From the NCBI GenBank assembly GCA_022647575.1, contig JALCKY010000002.1, forward strand, positions 452,917 through 516,916: a stretch of 64,000 bases of DNA, given 5' to 3'. The position numbers were made by a program, and so were the translations under genes. Within the stretch, counting starts at the first letter, position 1, and each line of letters begins with the position of its first letter. The notes under the pieces are model-generated. The model was not told where the DNA came from and ran no database searches. It worked only from the letters and a program-made list of their open reading frames with translations. Shown here piece by piece: positions 8,962 through 17,403 of the stretch. This DNA comes from Lachnospiraceae bacterium. Its GTDB lineage: Bacteria; Bacillota; Clostridia; Lachnospirales; Lachnospiraceae.

Positions 8962-10052
8962 TACTCTCTGACCTCCTTTTCTGCGATATGAATGCACCTG
9001 CAGAAATGGCTTTCCGATAATCCCTTTAATTCAATGCTGCTTTTTCTGCATTCATCCGTAGCATATTTGCATCGGGGCGAGAAGACACATCCCGATGGAA
9101 GATTCGTCGGATCAGGCGGAAGTCCTTCAATTGGCGACAGACGTTTTGATTTATCATTGAGTTTCGGTACAGAATCGAAGAGTCCCTTGGTATACGGATG
9201 GGCAGTGTGCAGAAAAATATCTTCTTTTGTTCCGTATTCCAGAACATGCCCCGCATATACAATGGCAACCTTATCGCATGTTTCAGCCACAACGCCGAGA
9301 TCATGCGTTACAAGAATCATGGATGTATTGAATTTCAGCTTTAATGAATTGATCATTTCAAGAACCTGAGCCTGAATGGTCACATCAAGCGCCGTAGTCG
9401 GCTCATCCGCCAGAAGCAGCTGCGGGCGGCACGCCAGTGCCATCGCGATCACTACTCTCTGCTTCATGCCGCCTGAGAACTGATGAGGAAATTCCACATA
9501 GCGTTCCGCCGGGATTCCTACCATTTCCAGCATTTCACAGGTCCGTTTTCTTGCTTCATCTTCTGAGCAATGGTTATGTCTCATAATAACTTCAGATATC
9601 TGTTTGCCGATAGACATAACCGGGTTTAACGCTGTCATCGGATCCTGAAAAATCATGGCAATGTCATTTCCACGGATATGAAGCATCGCTCTTTCATCCA
9701 TCTTCAGTATATCCCGGCCTTTTATAAAGACTTCTCCGCCGACAATTTTTGCAGGAGGGGACATGAGAATGCGAAGGATAGCCTTGCATATCGTAGTTTT
9801 GCCGGCACCGGTTTCTCCGACCAGTCCGATGGTTTCTCCTCGATTTAAGGTGAAGGAAACTCCGTTCACAGCATGAATGATCTGGCCGGCAGAAGTATAC
9901 TGAACTGCCAGATCTTTCACTTCCAGAAACGGTCCTTTATACTCTTCTTCGTGTTCATGTCCTGCCGCATTTTCAGAATGATGTCTATGGTCATGTTCCG
10001 GATGATGAGAAGCTTCATTTATCTCTATTTCAGTTCTTTTATCTCTGCGCAT
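8961..10052 (-). CDS. oppD: Oligopeptide/nickel-type ABC importer ATPase (OppD/DppD) with His-rich head
   Basis: 363 residues. Residues 16-34 contain eight His interleaved with acidic residues (HHPEHDHRHHSENAAGHEHE), an extension not usual in OppD. Then a standard ATPase: Walker A GETGAGKTT (~76-84), signature FSGGMKQRVVIAMAL, Walker B LLADEPTTALD, and the C-terminal Cys motif CVFSPRCKYATDEC. The His stretch could bind nickel, zinc or cobalt, so nickel-complex transport is one alternative to peptide transport (inference). RBS GAGGAGAA before ATG; 13 bp after OppC. Confidence 0.9.
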   Translation of the reverse strand: MRRDKRTEIEINEASHHPEHDHRHHSENAAGHEHEEEYKGPFLEVKDLAVQYTSAGQIIHAVNGVSFTLNRGETIGLVGETGAGKTTICKAILRILMSPPAKIVGGEVFIKGRDILKMDERAMLHIRGNDIAMIFQDPMTALNPVMSIGKQISEVIMRHNHCSEDEARKRTCEMLEMVGIPAERYVEFPHQFSGGMKQRVVIAMALACRPQLLLADEPTTALDVTIQAQVLEMINSLKLKFNTSMILVTHDLGVVAETCDKVAIVYAGHVLEYGTKEDIFLHTAHPYTKGLFDSVPKLNDKSKRLSPIEGLPPDPTNLPSGCVFSPRCKYATDECRKSSIELKGLSESHFCRCIHIAEKEVRE

Positions 10053-10065
10053 CGTTTTCTCCTCA

Positions 10066-10947
10066 TCAGTCTTTCAGTTTCGGATCCATCGCATCTCTTA
10101 ACCCGTCGCCGAACATATTGATCGCCAGTACTGTAACGGCAATGCACAGACCGGGGAAGATAAGAAGATACGGTTTTGTCAGTATTTCCGATTTTGCGCT
10201 GGAAAGCATAGCGCCCCATTCCGGTGTCGGCGGCTGAATTCCTAATCCAATATAGGCCAGTCCTGCCGCACCCATGATCGTATTTCCGATACCCATCGTG
10301 AAATTTACAATAAAGGGAGAAATAATATTGGGGAGCATATGCTTGAACATGATTTTCCCCTTGCTGCAGTTGATTGATTTCGCCGCCTCAAGGTATTCCA
10401 TTTCCCTTTCTTTCAGGCTCATAGCACGTACGCCCCGAATCTGATGAGGTATACCGCCCAGTGACATAGCAAATACCGTATTCGCCCATCCGGACCCTAA
10501 GGTGGTAGAGATCAGGATAGCAATCAGGTTTCCGGGTATGGCTGCTATGATATCGCAGATTCTCATGACAACCATATCTACCTGGCCGCCTGCATAACCC
10601 ACCATGGTACCTACGACGACTCCGATCACGATACTGACCAGGGAAGCCAGAAAGCCCAGAGAAAGACTGTAACGTCCGCCATAAAGACAGCGTGTCAGAA
10701 TATCTCTTCCCAGTTTATCCGTCCCGAACAGATGCTGCAGCGACGGTCCCTTATAAACGCTTGAAAAATCCGTACTTGTCGGAGAATATGGTGTCAGCAA
10801 AGGTGCAAAAACCGAAGCAAGAACGAGAATAATCAGAATGATAAGTCCCAGCATTGCGACTTTATCTTTCGCCAGACGCCGCAGCACTTCCGTCGTCACG
10901 CTGGCTCTTCTTTTTTTCGGCATTACTGCAGCTGCTGCATTATTCAT
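10066..10947 (-). CDS. oppC: Oligopeptide-type ABC importer permease (OppC/DppC)
   Basis: 293 residues from ATG 10947 (AAAGGAGC upstream), overlapping the OppB stop by eight bases (ATGAATAA). N-terminal OppC_N helix followed by a binding-protein-dependent permease domain, with the EAA-loop region MEYLEAAKSINCSKGKIMFK that contacts the ATPase. Six predicted transmembrane segments. GTDKLGRDI upstream of the permease domain is the typical OppC/DppC signature. Forms the membrane channel with OppB. Confidence 0.9.
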   Translation of the reverse strand: MNNAAAAVMPKKRRASVTTEVLRRLAKDKVAMLGLIILIILVLASVFAPLLTPYSPTSTDFSSVYKGPSLQHLFGTDKLGRDILTRCLYGGRYSLSLGFLASLVSIVIGVVVGTMVGYAGGQVDMVVMRICDIIAAIPGNLIAILISTTLGSGWANTVFAMSLGGIPHQIRGVRAMSLKEREMEYLEAAKSINCSKGKIMFKHMLPNIISPFIVNFTMGIGNTIMGAAGLAYIGLGIQPPTPEWGAMLSSAKSEILTKPYLLIFPGLCIAVTVLAINMFGDGLRDAMDPKLKD

Positions 10948-11914
10948 GTCTATGTGCTCCTTTCCTGCCATTTCCTTTTCCAAGGCGCACATACTGCGCT
11001 TTTATACGAGGATCAATATATGCATAAATCAAATCAACAATCAGCATGACTGCTGCTGAAAAAATAGCCAGAATCAGCACGCAGGACCGGACTACCGGAT
11101 AATCACGTGCCGTGATGCCGTTTAAAAGCAGTAGTCCCACACCCGGGAAGGTAAAGACCGTTTCAATAACCACGGTTCCGCCGATTGCACCGGCAAAAAG
11201 CCCTCCTAATCCATTAACGATAGGAATCAATGCATTCGGAAGCATATGGCCATAGATAACTTTTCTTTCCGGAAGGCCTTTGGCCCTGGCTGTCGTTACA
11301 AAGTCCGCCCTTATCGTTTCCAGGACGGCACTTCTTGTCTGTCTTGCATTCTGCGCAAGACCTGCAAGCGAACCGGCAATAACAGGCATAATCCAGCATT
11401 GCCAGCTGTCAATGCCATAGGCCGGAAGCCAGTGGAGCTGCTGCGAAAAAAGCATGATCATCAGCAAGGCAAGCCAGAAGCCGGGAATGGAGATTCCGAT
11501 CATGGTGGCAATCATGAGACCGTGGTCCATAGCACTGTTCCGATGCATTGCTGCCGCAATTCCCAGCGGAATCCCTACCAAACCGTCAATCAGCACGCAT
11601 AAAGTTCCAAGAAGGAATGTACGCGGCAGACGCGTCATAAACTCCTGGATGACGGGAACTTTTAAAGAATAGGATGTTCCGAAATCCCATTTGATAAACG
11701 TGTTATAGAGGTATGTGCCGAGCTGAACAATATAAGGCTGATCCAGCCCCATTTTCTGCCGCAGGGCATCAATTTCCTCTTGTGTCGCAGAATCACCGAG
11801 CATCTGCTTTGCAGGATCTCCCGGTACAAAATACAGAATCGTAAAAATCAATATGGCAACGCATACCATAATGACGAGCAGCCACAAGATTCGTTTCACC
11901 ACATACCTTGCCAT
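10940..11914 (-). CDS. oppB: Oligopeptide-type ABC importer permease (OppB/DppB)
   Basis: 324 residues from ATG 11914 with GGAGGAT upstream. Starts MARYVVKRILWLL, the classic OppB/DppB N-terminus, with FVPGDPAKQMLG after the first helix. The EAA loop reads DFVTTARAKGLPERKVIYGH. The C-terminal GITARDYPVVRSCVL motif is typical. Separated from the binding-protein gene by a strong hairpin (11934-11963). Confidence 0.9.
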   Translation of the reverse strand: MARYVVKRILWLLVIMVCVAILIFTILYFVPGDPAKQMLGDSATQEEIDALRQKMGLDQPYIVQLGTYLYNTFIKWDFGTSYSLKVPVIQEFMTRLPRTFLLGTLCVLIDGLVGIPLGIAAAMHRNSAMDHGLMIATMIGISIPGFWLALLMIMLFSQQLHWLPAYGIDSWQCWIMPVIAGSLAGLAQNARQTRSAVLETIRADFVTTARAKGLPERKVIYGHMLPNALIPIVNGLGGLFAGAIGGTVVIETVFTFPGVGLLLLNGITARDYPVVRSCVLILAIFSAAVMLIVDLIYAYIDPRIKAQYVRLGKGNGRKGAHRHE

Positions 11915-11933
11915 GTTATCCTCCGCACAAGAT

Positions 11934-11963
11934 GCAGGTGCAGACCTTATATTCTGCACCTGC
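11934..11963 (-). other. Intercistronic hairpin between binding protein and permease genes
   Basis: Arms 11934-11944 and 11953-11963 pair perfectly over 11 bp with an 8-nt loop. No T-run follows on the minus strand, so it looks like an mRNA-stabilising or processing stem that lets the binding protein be made in excess over the permeases, as in other importer operons (inference). Confidence 0.65.
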
Positions 11964-11974
11964 AATTGTCTTTA

Positions 11975-13708
11975 TTACTGCGCTGCGTATGTAAATGCGC
12001 CCGGAATCAGCTTGTTTTTATCATTCTTGAAAACGGATGTAATCGTGTTTTTATAAACGATGTGATTAATATCACTGCAAAGAGCCATTCCATATGCGTT
12101 ATCGTATGCATGCTGAAGCCATGCATCAATGTTTTCAGAGGTATGGCCGTCTTCTGTCAGAATTGTTTCCAGCATCGTCTGCCATTCCGGATCCTCAATA
12201 AAGTTATCGGTACGATCTTCTCCTGTATTGCTTGTATTAAACCAATGGGAAGCTTCGACAACTCCTGCATCCCCTGCTGTCTGATCAAGGAAAATGTCCC
12301 ACTTGTCAGATTCACCCTTTAAAGTATTGATGGTGTCTCTGTCATATGTTGTAATCTCCATATTGATGCCTGCTTCAAGGAGCATGCTCTGAAGGATTTC
12401 GGCTGTGGGGCTGTAAACGGATTCACACATAAGTTTAAGAGTTTCTCCGTTGTAGCTTGTCTTGGAAAGATATTCTTTTGCACGGTCAAGATCGCTGACA
12501 TTTTCATAATTATCCCATGATTCCCATGCCGTATCATATTCCGGGAATGCTGCAGAAATCAGTGAATGTGCCGGCTGTTCTGAAGTTTCACCAAGGGCTG
12601 CGCAAAGTCCGCTGTTGTCAATTGCGTAGAAAATGGCCATTCTCAGATTCACATCATTGCAAAGACTGTCTTTGCTGCAGTTGCACATGATATAACGCAC
12701 GCCTGTCTGCAGCCATTCCTTAATGGAAAACTGATCTGCATAGCTTCCGCCCTCCTGGAAATCAGCCAGATTGGAGGCACTTACGTTATAGACGGCATCA
12801 ACGGACCCTGTCTCAAGCGCAATAACCTGCTGGGCAGCTTCATCAATAAAATCATAGGTAATTTTATCCGCATTTGCCTGCTGCCTCTGTGTTAAAAGGG
12901 ATGCGTCTGTCTGCCAGTAATTCGGGTTCTTAACAAGTACGACTGATGCCCCGGAAGCATAACTTTCTAGCATATACGGGCCTGTTCCGCACATGTCGGA
13001 AGCAAACTGGCTCTGGCTTGCATTAAAGGCAGCTTCACTGACAATCGGGCACCTTGCCCAGATATTCTTGAGTTCGCCGATCTGGGTTAATTCTGAGCTG
13101 AAGTGGAAAATACACGTTGTATCGTCTACTACTTCAACGCTCTGGAATTTCTTCCATCCGGAAGTCGTTGCATTATTAAGCTGATATTCAAAGCTGAACT
13201 TGACATCGCTTGCCGTAATCGGATTTCCGGCTGAATCCTTGATATAGTCATAGAGATAAACCGTATAGTCACCGCTGCCTGCCTTATGATCATATCCGCC
13301 GAACTCACCTTTCGACTTATCTGCAAGCACCGGATACATGTCGCCGCTGTCATCCTGTTCAAAAAGATCTTCGTATACTTCCTGAAGATATTCAAATCCT
13401 GTATTGGTTCCCCATGGACTCAGCGTGCTCTGAGGCTGAATGGCAACTGTAACGGATGCTACTTTATTATCGTTATTGTAGGACATTGTCGAATCGGATC
13501 CCGATGCAGTGCTGTCTGCTGCTGACGTCGCTGTGGATGCTGCTGACGATGAAACGGAAGCTGCAGATGAAGCTGCTGTGGATGCTGCTGCAGACGAAAC
13601 TGCAGAAGTCGATGAAGACGCTGATGTGCTGGCAGCTGAACTGCCGCAGCCTGCCATTAGACTGGCTGTCATTACTGTCGCCAAAATAAAGGCTATTGCT
13701 TTTTTCAT
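11975..13708 (-). CDS. Peptide/nickel-type ABC substrate-binding lipoprotein
   Basis: 577 residues from ATG 13708 (AGAAGGAG upstream). Signal peptide MKKAIAFILATVMTASLMAG with lipobox Cys at 21, then a ~60-residue Ser/Ala/Thr linker, then an SBP_bac_5 domain (SFEYQLNNATTSGW..., RMAIFYAIDNSGLC). Anchored outside the membrane, it captures the substrate for OppBCDF. The family binds peptides, nickel complexes, plant-derived or sugar-like molecules; the ligand cannot be read from sequence. The start lies 1 bp after the upstream MBL stop, so the two are coupled. Confidence 0.9.
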   Translation of the reverse strand: MKKAIAFILATVMTASLMAGCGSSAASTSASSSTSAVSSAAASTAASSAASVSSSAASTATSAADSTASGSDSTMSYNNDNKVASVTVAIQPQSTLSPWGTNTGFEYLQEVYEDLFEQDDSGDMYPVLADKSKGEFGGYDHKAGSGDYTVYLYDYIKDSAGNPITASDVKFSFEYQLNNATTSGWKKFQSVEVVDDTTCIFHFSSELTQIGELKNIWARCPIVSEAAFNASQSQFASDMCGTGPYMLESYASGASVVLVKNPNYWQTDASLLTQRQQANADKITYDFIDEAAQQVIALETGSVDAVYNVSASNLADFQEGGSYADQFSIKEWLQTGVRYIMCNCSKDSLCNDVNLRMAIFYAIDNSGLCAALGETSEQPAHSLISAAFPEYDTAWESWDNYENVSDLDRAKEYLSKTSYNGETLKLMCESVYSPTAEILQSMLLEAGINMEITTYDRDTINTLKGESDKWDIFLDQTAGDAGVVEASHWFNTSNTGEDRTDNFIEDPEWQTMLETILTEDGHTSENIDAWLQHAYDNAYGMALCSDINHIVYKNTITSVFKNDKNKLIPGAFTYAAQ

Positions 13709-13709
13709 T

Positions 13710-14579
13710 TCATTTCTCCTTCTCTTGATTGTTTGAATTGAAAATCCGATCTTCATGAACACCCAGCATGTTCTTTCCTTTCAGAACACACATGCTGTCT
13801 TTATGTCCTGACCATGGTCCCCATGAACTCGGCACCTGTACCAGACTGTACCGATTTTCCAAAAGCTGATGACAAAGTTCAATGGCGTTGGGCAGACAAT
13901 CTTTACCCAGTGGAGCTCCAAATGGACGCCCATCATGATGTCCGTTAAAAATATCGTCGTAGCGTTCTCCCAAGTCCCGCATCCTCTCCAGATACGGCAG
14001 GGCAGTTTCAATTGTCGTTCCGCCTAAATGAAGGTTATAATTCAAAGCATCCCCGCAGAAAAGTGTCCTTGTTGCCTCATCAAGAAAGATCATTTCCCCC
14101 GGCGCATGCCCCGGACAGAAAAAAGCAGTCACGATTCTGCCGCCTCCGAGGTCAAACTGCTGGCCGTCTGATAAGTCATGCATTTCCGGCATTGGTTCTT
14201 CCGGCTCACGAAGATCTGTTTCAATATCATACGGATAGATTCTCGGATAATTGCGCAGCCATATGAACCTCGTATCCCGTTTCCGCATTTCCAAAGAACA
14301 GGGTATTCTGCTTCGTGCAGCCTCCAAAGGATGTATCCATATCTCTTTAAATTGCCGTGCATTGCCGGTATGATCCGGATCGGCATGAGAAATAACAACA
14401 ATGAGAGGCTTATCGGTTATCTGTTCTACTGCTCCTTTCAGATCTCCAATACCCATCCCGCAGTCAATCAGCATGGCTTTTTCTCTGCCTATCAGAAGAA
14501 AGCAGCTTGCAACATCGAATTCGTCAATTTCCCATGTATCTTTCTTGAACTGAACCATGGGATGCAGTTTTGTGTACAA
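13710..14579 (-). CDS. Metallo-beta-lactamase-fold hydrolase, first gene of importer operon
   Basis: 289 residues starting at TTG 14579 with AAGGAAGG upstream. H-A-D-P-D-H at 65-70, a third-ligand His in CPGHAPGEM, Asp in LFCGDAL and a last His in FNGHHDG complete a two-metal MBL site. A cytoplasmic hydrolase by lack of signal peptide. Its place as promoter-proximal gene before the binding lipoprotein suggests it attacks the imported compound. Lactonase and other ester-cleaving activities are possible; no specific substrate is supported. Confidence 0.85.
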   Translation of the reverse strand: MYTKLHPMVQFKKDTWEIDEFDVASCFLLIGREKAMLIDCGMGIGDLKGAVEQITDKPLIVVISHADPDHTGNARQFKEIWIHPLEAARSRIPCSLEMRKRDTRFIWLRNYPRIYPYDIETDLREPEEPMPEMHDLSDGQQFDLGGGRIVTAFFCPGHAPGEMIFLDEATRTLFCGDALNYNLHLGGTTIETALPYLERMRDLGERYDDIFNGHHDGRPFGAPLGKDCLPNAIELCHQLLENRYSLVQVPSSWGPWSGHKDSMCVLKGKNMLGVHEDRIFNSNNQEKEK

Positions 14580-14677
14580 TTAAAACCTTCCTTTCCTGTT
14601 TTCTTCGCGAAGTTTATGATTTGTGACATTTTTGAAACTGAGCTCATTCTTTTTTTCGTGTAATATTACTATATCCA

Positions 14678-14706
14678 ATTTAAATTGCTTTTAACTTTAC
14701 AGTCAA
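14678..14706 (-). promoter_or_regulatory. Putative promoter of importer/hydrolase operon
   Basis: On the minus strand TTGACT (14706-14701), 17-bp spacer, TTAAAT (14683-14678). Transcript starts about 90 bp before the TTG start at 14579. The interval up to LysR (14580-14889) is otherwise AT-rich and non-coding. Confidence 0.5.
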
Positions 14707-14823
14707 TTCCGTTTAAAACCTGTGTTTCATTCCAAAATTCGATTAAACTTCGGAGCGGGAATATTATAATGAAAGAGAAATAAATTATTTTTTTACAGCT
14801 TCTGTCTGCTGAACCGGCACGGA

Positions 14824-14852
14824 TTGACGCTGTCCGTCGATTTTGTTATTAT
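14824..14852 (+). promoter_or_regulatory. Promoter of the LysR-type regulator
   Basis: TTGACG (14824-14829), 17-bp spacer, TATTAT (14847-14852); start near 14859, upstream of AAAGGAGG at 14877-14884. Its position rules out the upstream Met codon at 14824 region as the true start. Confidence 0.6.
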
Positions 14853-14889
14853 AAAAATGCAAGCAGTATTTTTGCCAAAGGAGGCATCC

Positions 14890-15801
14890 TTGGAAACTAT
14901 TTACATTCAGTACTTTCTTGATATCGCGAGCGGATCAACCTATGAGGAAGTAGCTGACAAATACCATATCTCCCAATCCTCTATTTCAAAATCCATTGCA
15001 CACCTGGAGAACGATCTTGGAGTTGATCTGTTTGTAAAAAAACAGCATCGGGCTTCACTGACTCCCGCCGGAAAAGAATTCTATACAAAAATCAAGGATC
15101 TACAGCCTCGATTTTCTGAAATTCTGCATGATATATCGCGATATGGTTCAAGCAAAAGGATCTCCGTATGCGCAGCTCCAACCTGGGATTCCTTTAATAT
15201 GCGCTATCGTTTCCTTAATTCTGATTTTCATGACCAGTTTCCTGATATTAATGTAGAATTAGTCGAGTATAAGGATATTTACAACTGCACACCGGAAATA
15301 TCCGACGATACATTGGATTTCGGGATCATGCATCTGTTCGAACCGGTAAAAAGCAACTGTGACTATCGAATCCTCTGCCAGGATATTCTATGGGCTCTCT
15401 TTCCAAAAAATCATCCGCTTTCGGTTCTTCCGTCTGTAACACCGGCAGAATTAAAAGACTATACAATTTTTGCCAGTACGGAAACTATGAAGCATACCAT
15501 AAGGGAAATCAATTCTTCCCTTGATTTTCTGCTGCCCACATCCGATCCGTCTGAAAAATACATTATGCGCCGCGAGCAGCTTATCTACCGGACTGCCTAT
15601 GATTCCTCCCAGCACTGTACCATGCTTTACGAATCGGATATTGAAGGGCTTGCGTTAAAAAATGTATGTTCCGTTCCGATAACCGGCGTCCTTTCATTCC
15701 CTCTCGTAATCGCCTGGAAAAAGGGACGTATTCTTTCCGAATACTGTCAGACATTCCTGGATTATTTTGTCCATATGATGTCGGTTCCGGAGCATTTCTA
15801 A
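14890..15801 (+). CDS. LysR-family transcriptional regulator
   Basis: 303 residues from TTG 14890, five bases after AAAGGAGG. N-terminal winged helix-turn-helix (STYEEVADKYHISQSSISKS, then LENDLGVDLF and LTPAGKEFY), followed by a ~200-residue effector-binding domain. Divergent from the importer/hydrolase operon and upstream of MATE/esterase/amidohydrolase genes, so it is the likely regulator of both arms in response to the imported compound (context inference). Followed by its own terminator. Confidence 0.9.
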   Translation: METIYIQYFLDIASGSTYEEVADKYHISQSSISKSIAHLENDLGVDLFVKKQHRASLTPAGKEFYTKIKDLQPRFSEILHDISRYGSSKRISVCAAPTWDSFNMRYRFLNSDFHDQFPDINVELVEYKDIYNCTPEISDDTLDFGIMHLFEPVKSNCDYRILCQDILWALFPKNHPLSVLPSVTPAELKDYTIFASTETMKHTIREINSSLDFLLPTSDPSEKYIMRREQLIYRTAYDSSQHCTMLYESDIEGLALKNVCSVPITGVLSFPLVIAWKKGRILSEYCQTFLDYFVHMMSVPEHF

Positions 15802-15825
15802 CCTCACCTATGAATAATCAGCAAA

Positions 15826-15858
15826 GACCGGTTTATCCGAAAGGATGCCGGTTTTTTA
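15826..15858 (+). terminator. Terminator after LysR gene
   Basis: ACCGG (15827-15831) with ATCC pairs to GGAT and GCCGGT across a GAAA loop, followed by TTTTTTAT. It separates the regulator from the MATE gene, which has its own promoter. Confidence 0.65.
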
Positions 15859-15910
15859 TATAGACAGTAAATGGCCGCATCTCCTTTCTTCCGTTTTAGT
15901 GATGAAAACC

Positions 15911-15954
15911 GTTGCCGATTCTGAATTGACTTTAAAATCCCCGGCAACTAAATT
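15911..15954 (+). promoter_or_regulatory. MATE-operon promoter spanned by an inverted repeat
   Basis: TTGACT (15926-15931), 17-bp spacer, TAAATT (15949-15954). GTTGCCG (15911-15917) and CGGCAAC (15942-15948) form a perfect dyad around the -35, a possible operator for the nearby LysR protein. Drives 16004-19993. Confidence 0.5.
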
Positions 15955-16003
15955 CAAAATAGTAAAGGCAAATCCTTAACACTTCAGGAGAAGGAGAAAT
16001 TGA

Positions 16004-17377
16004 ATGCGCGGAGCAAGTACAGGACGTGTCGGACGGGATCTGACACAGGGTTCAATCTTCAAACTGCTTTCATCTTTTGCCGTTCCTATTATGCTTACAG
16101 GAATGGTTCAGCAGTTATATTCCATGACCGATCTGGCAATTATCGGACAGTTTGTGGGCAGTACAGGCACAGTCGGTGTTTCAACCGGCGGTGAACTGGC
16201 TGATTTTGTAACACCGGTTGCAAGTGCCTTCGCTATGGCCGGCCAGATTTATATCGCACAATTAGCCGGAGCCGGCGAACGGGAAAAACTCAAAAAGGCT
16301 GTCGGAACGCTTATCACTTTAATGCTCGGTCTTTCCGTCGTTTTCATGCTGATCACGATGGTTTTCCACGTACAGATTCTTCAGCTGCTGAACTGCCCTG
16401 AAGAAGCATGGAGCGAAGCTGTAAATTATATGATGATCACGGCTCTTGGTATGCCGTTCATTTACGGCTATAATGCAGTCAGCGGCGTACTTCGCGGCAT
16501 GGGGGAAAGCCAGCGGCCTCTCCTTTTTGTAGTCGTAGCTGCTACCATCAATATTTTCCTGGACCTGTTCCTCGTGGTCGTTATTCCCATGCAGGCTGCC
16601 GGCACCGCTATTGCTACTGTCGCATCCCAGATCGGAGCATTCGTCGCTGCGTATCTGTACATGTACAAACGACGTGAACAATTTGATTTCAAGCTTAGTT
16701 TTTCTTATTTCAAAGTCGATAAGACAGCCCTTAGGATTATCCTTAAACTTGGCATCCCTCAGCTGGTCCGTTCCATTACCGTCCATGGGTGCATGCTCTG
16801 GGTAAAGGCTAATGTCAATTCCTTCGGACTTCTTAGCTCCTCAACGTACAGTATCGGCAATAAGATTGAAAAATTTGTACTCCTCTTCGAACAGGGTGTT
16901 ACAAGTGCAGCCGGTGCTATGATAGGTCAGAATCTAGGTGCAAGGAAACAGGACAGAGTAAGAAAGACGATTATGGCCACCTTATTATTTGCGCTTGCAC
17001 TGACAACTGTCGGCGCTGTGCTTTTCCTGACAATTCCTACGCAGCTTTACAGAGTATTTACAGTAGATCAGGATGTATGTCAACTGGGTATCGTCTTCTT
17101 GAGGATTATGACATTCGGCTGTTTTGTCACTACGATTTCCGGTACGTTTAAAGCCCTGGCAACAGGCGCAGGTGCCGTTAAACTCTGCTTCATGCTTGGC
17201 ATCATGGATGGCGTCAGCCGTGTCGTCATTGACCTGATCCTGACAATGGGACTGGGCATGGGCGTGGAAGGTTTCTACTGGGGCGATGCCCTGTGCGAAT
17301 TAGTTACTTTTGCAATGGCATTTACATACTTTATCAGCGGAAAATGGAAAACCCAGAAACTGCTGATTGACCAATAA
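16004..17377 (+). CDS. MATE-family efflux transporter
   Basis: 457 residues, 12 predicted transmembrane helices. N-terminus GRDLTQGSIFKLLSSFAVPI, then DLAIIGQFVGSTGTVGVSTG and ALGMPFIYGYNAVSGVLRGM are typical MATE (NorM/DinF-like) segments. RBS AGGAGAAGGAG before ATG 16004. First gene of a three-gene plus-strand unit with esterase and amidohydrolase-fold genes, so it may export a breakdown product or the toxic compound itself, by Na+ or H+ antiport. Confidence 0.9.
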   Translation: MRGASTGRVGRDLTQGSIFKLLSSFAVPIMLTGMVQQLYSMTDLAIIGQFVGSTGTVGVSTGGELADFVTPVASAFAMAGQIYIAQLAGAGEREKLKKAVGTLITLMLGLSVVFMLITMVFHVQILQLLNCPEEAWSEAVNYMMITALGMPFIYGYNAVSGVLRGMGESQRPLLFVVVAATINIFLDLFLVVVIPMQAAGTAIATVASQIGAFVAAYLYMYKRREQFDFKLSFSYFKVDKTALRIILKLGIPQLVRSITVHGCMLWVKANVNSFGLLSSSTYSIGNKIEKFVLLFEQGVTSAAGAMIGQNLGARKQDRVRKTIMATLLFALALTTVGAVLFLTIPTQLYRVFTVDQDVCQLGIVFLRIMTFGCFVTTISGTFKALATGAGAVKLCFMLGIMDGVSRVVIDLILTMGLGMGVEGFYWGDALCELVTFAMAFTYFISGKWKTQKLLIDQ

Positions 17378-17403
17378 ACACAGAGAATACGAAGGAGGAG
17401 AAT

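Noticed and set aside
13509-13736. Asp/Ala-rich plus-strand frame opposite the binding-protein start
   Set aside because: Complement of the Ser/Ala linker of the lipoprotein; low-complexity shadow.
14824-14889. Upstream Met start for the LysR gene
   Set aside because: The region overlaps the -35 and -10 boxes, and TTG 14890 has AAAGGAGG at ideal distance.
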